From positions 1,414,001 to 1,478,000 of the forward strand of contig NC_046360.1 in the NCBI RefSeq assembly GCF_004027225.2: a DNA stretch of 64,000 bases, in the 5' to 3' direction. Within the stretch, counting starts at the first letter, position 1; the number at the start of each line of letters is the position of its first letter. A program made the position numbers and the translations under genes. Source of the DNA: Strigops habroptila. Lineage: Eukaryota; Chordata; Aves; Psittaciformes; Psittacidae. This document shows positions 63,601 to 64,000 of this stretch, piece after piece. A model generated the notes under the pieces. The model was given only the letters and a program-made list of their open reading frames with translations, did no database searches and was not told where the DNA came from.

Positions 63601-64000
63601 AAAGGTTCAGGCTAACAGTCCCACAGACTGACTTCTGTAGCTCCTGTATACACTTGCCTCATAGGGAATACTGATAAACACTGCAAAGCCACCCAGTTTA
63701 GATCTCAGGCACCTTCCAGGAAAAGGAGAGGAAAAATACTAATTAATATGACCCAGTACAATACATAGATGAAAACATCTAAATGTGTATCACTGACTTC
63801 AGGGCAGAAACACTGAGGAGAACTCATTAGTTGATGTATGACAAGCTATCAGAGTGGAGCTGAGTATGTCTCGGAGTGTTATAAGAGATGGAAAACCAAA
63901 GTGGGCTCACACCCAGCCTAACCCTCAGAAGTAAGTGTTGTATTGATCCCTCACAATCACTTATTTTGCTGACAGGAGCTTTTGTGCCCATCCTCATCCC

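Noticed and set aside
54800-64000. Search for FOXN4 coding exons
   Set aside because: Neither the N-terminal start nor the forkhead domain was recognised; the gene, if next, lies beyond the window.

Overview
The window is nuclear DNA of a bird. It holds intron-rich vertebrate genes whose predicted proteins match known vertebrate families along their whole length. It is also scattered with 3' pieces of CR1 LINEs, the dominant avian retroelement, usually ending in the CR1 tail that contains the string GGTCCCTTCCAACC. No bacterial, phage, CRISPR, tRNA or rRNA features were seen. The species cannot be named from this sequence alone.

Three complete protein-coding genes were assembled by eye, exon by exon, with GT-AG introns and codon phase conserved at every junction. 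(1) UBE3B lies on the minus strand with its CDS at 20607..2975 (26 coding exons, 1072 aa). It is a HECT-type E3 ubiquitin ligase with an N-terminal IQ motif. (2) KCTD10 lies on the plus strand with its CDS at 22035..30411 (7 exons, 313 aa). It is a BTB/T1-domain adaptor of CUL3 ubiquitin ligases. (3) MYO1H lies on the minus strand with its CDS at 51991..34722 (31 coding exons, 1021 aa). It is a class I (monomeric, membrane-binding) myosin. The order and orientations match human 12q24.11 (MYO1H-KCTD10-UBE3B), so the block is conserved.

Layout. 1-2974: a CR1 fragment, then the probable long 3'UTR of UBE3B. 2975-20607: UBE3B exons. About 21.4-22.5 kb: a CpG island between UBE3B and KCTD10, arranged head to head as a bidirectional promoter. 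22.0-30.4 kb: KCTD10 exons. 30.4-33.56 kb: the KCTD10 3'UTR, whose distal poly(A) signal lies about 35 bp from an opposite-strand poly(A) signal on the MYO1H side. 34.7-52.0 kb: MYO1H exons. 52.0-54.8 kb: the MYO1H 5' region, with a possible alternative first exon. 54.8-64.0 kb: no gene seen. This last part contains one CR1 copy, one CR1-like piece and several stretches that look like conserved regulatory DNA, most strikingly 56.78-57.61 kb. From conserved gene order the next gene to the right is probably FOXN4, and these elements may belong to it; that is inference.

Two of the three genes act in ubiquitin ligation and share a promoter region. MYO1H is a motor with no evident functional link. 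No undescribed protein system is evident. The most interesting leads are the non-coding block at 56.8-57.6 kb, the phase-compatible candidate first exon of MYO1H near 54.6-54.8 kb, the opposed 3' ends of KCTD10 and MYO1H, and the tandem acceptor in KCTD10.
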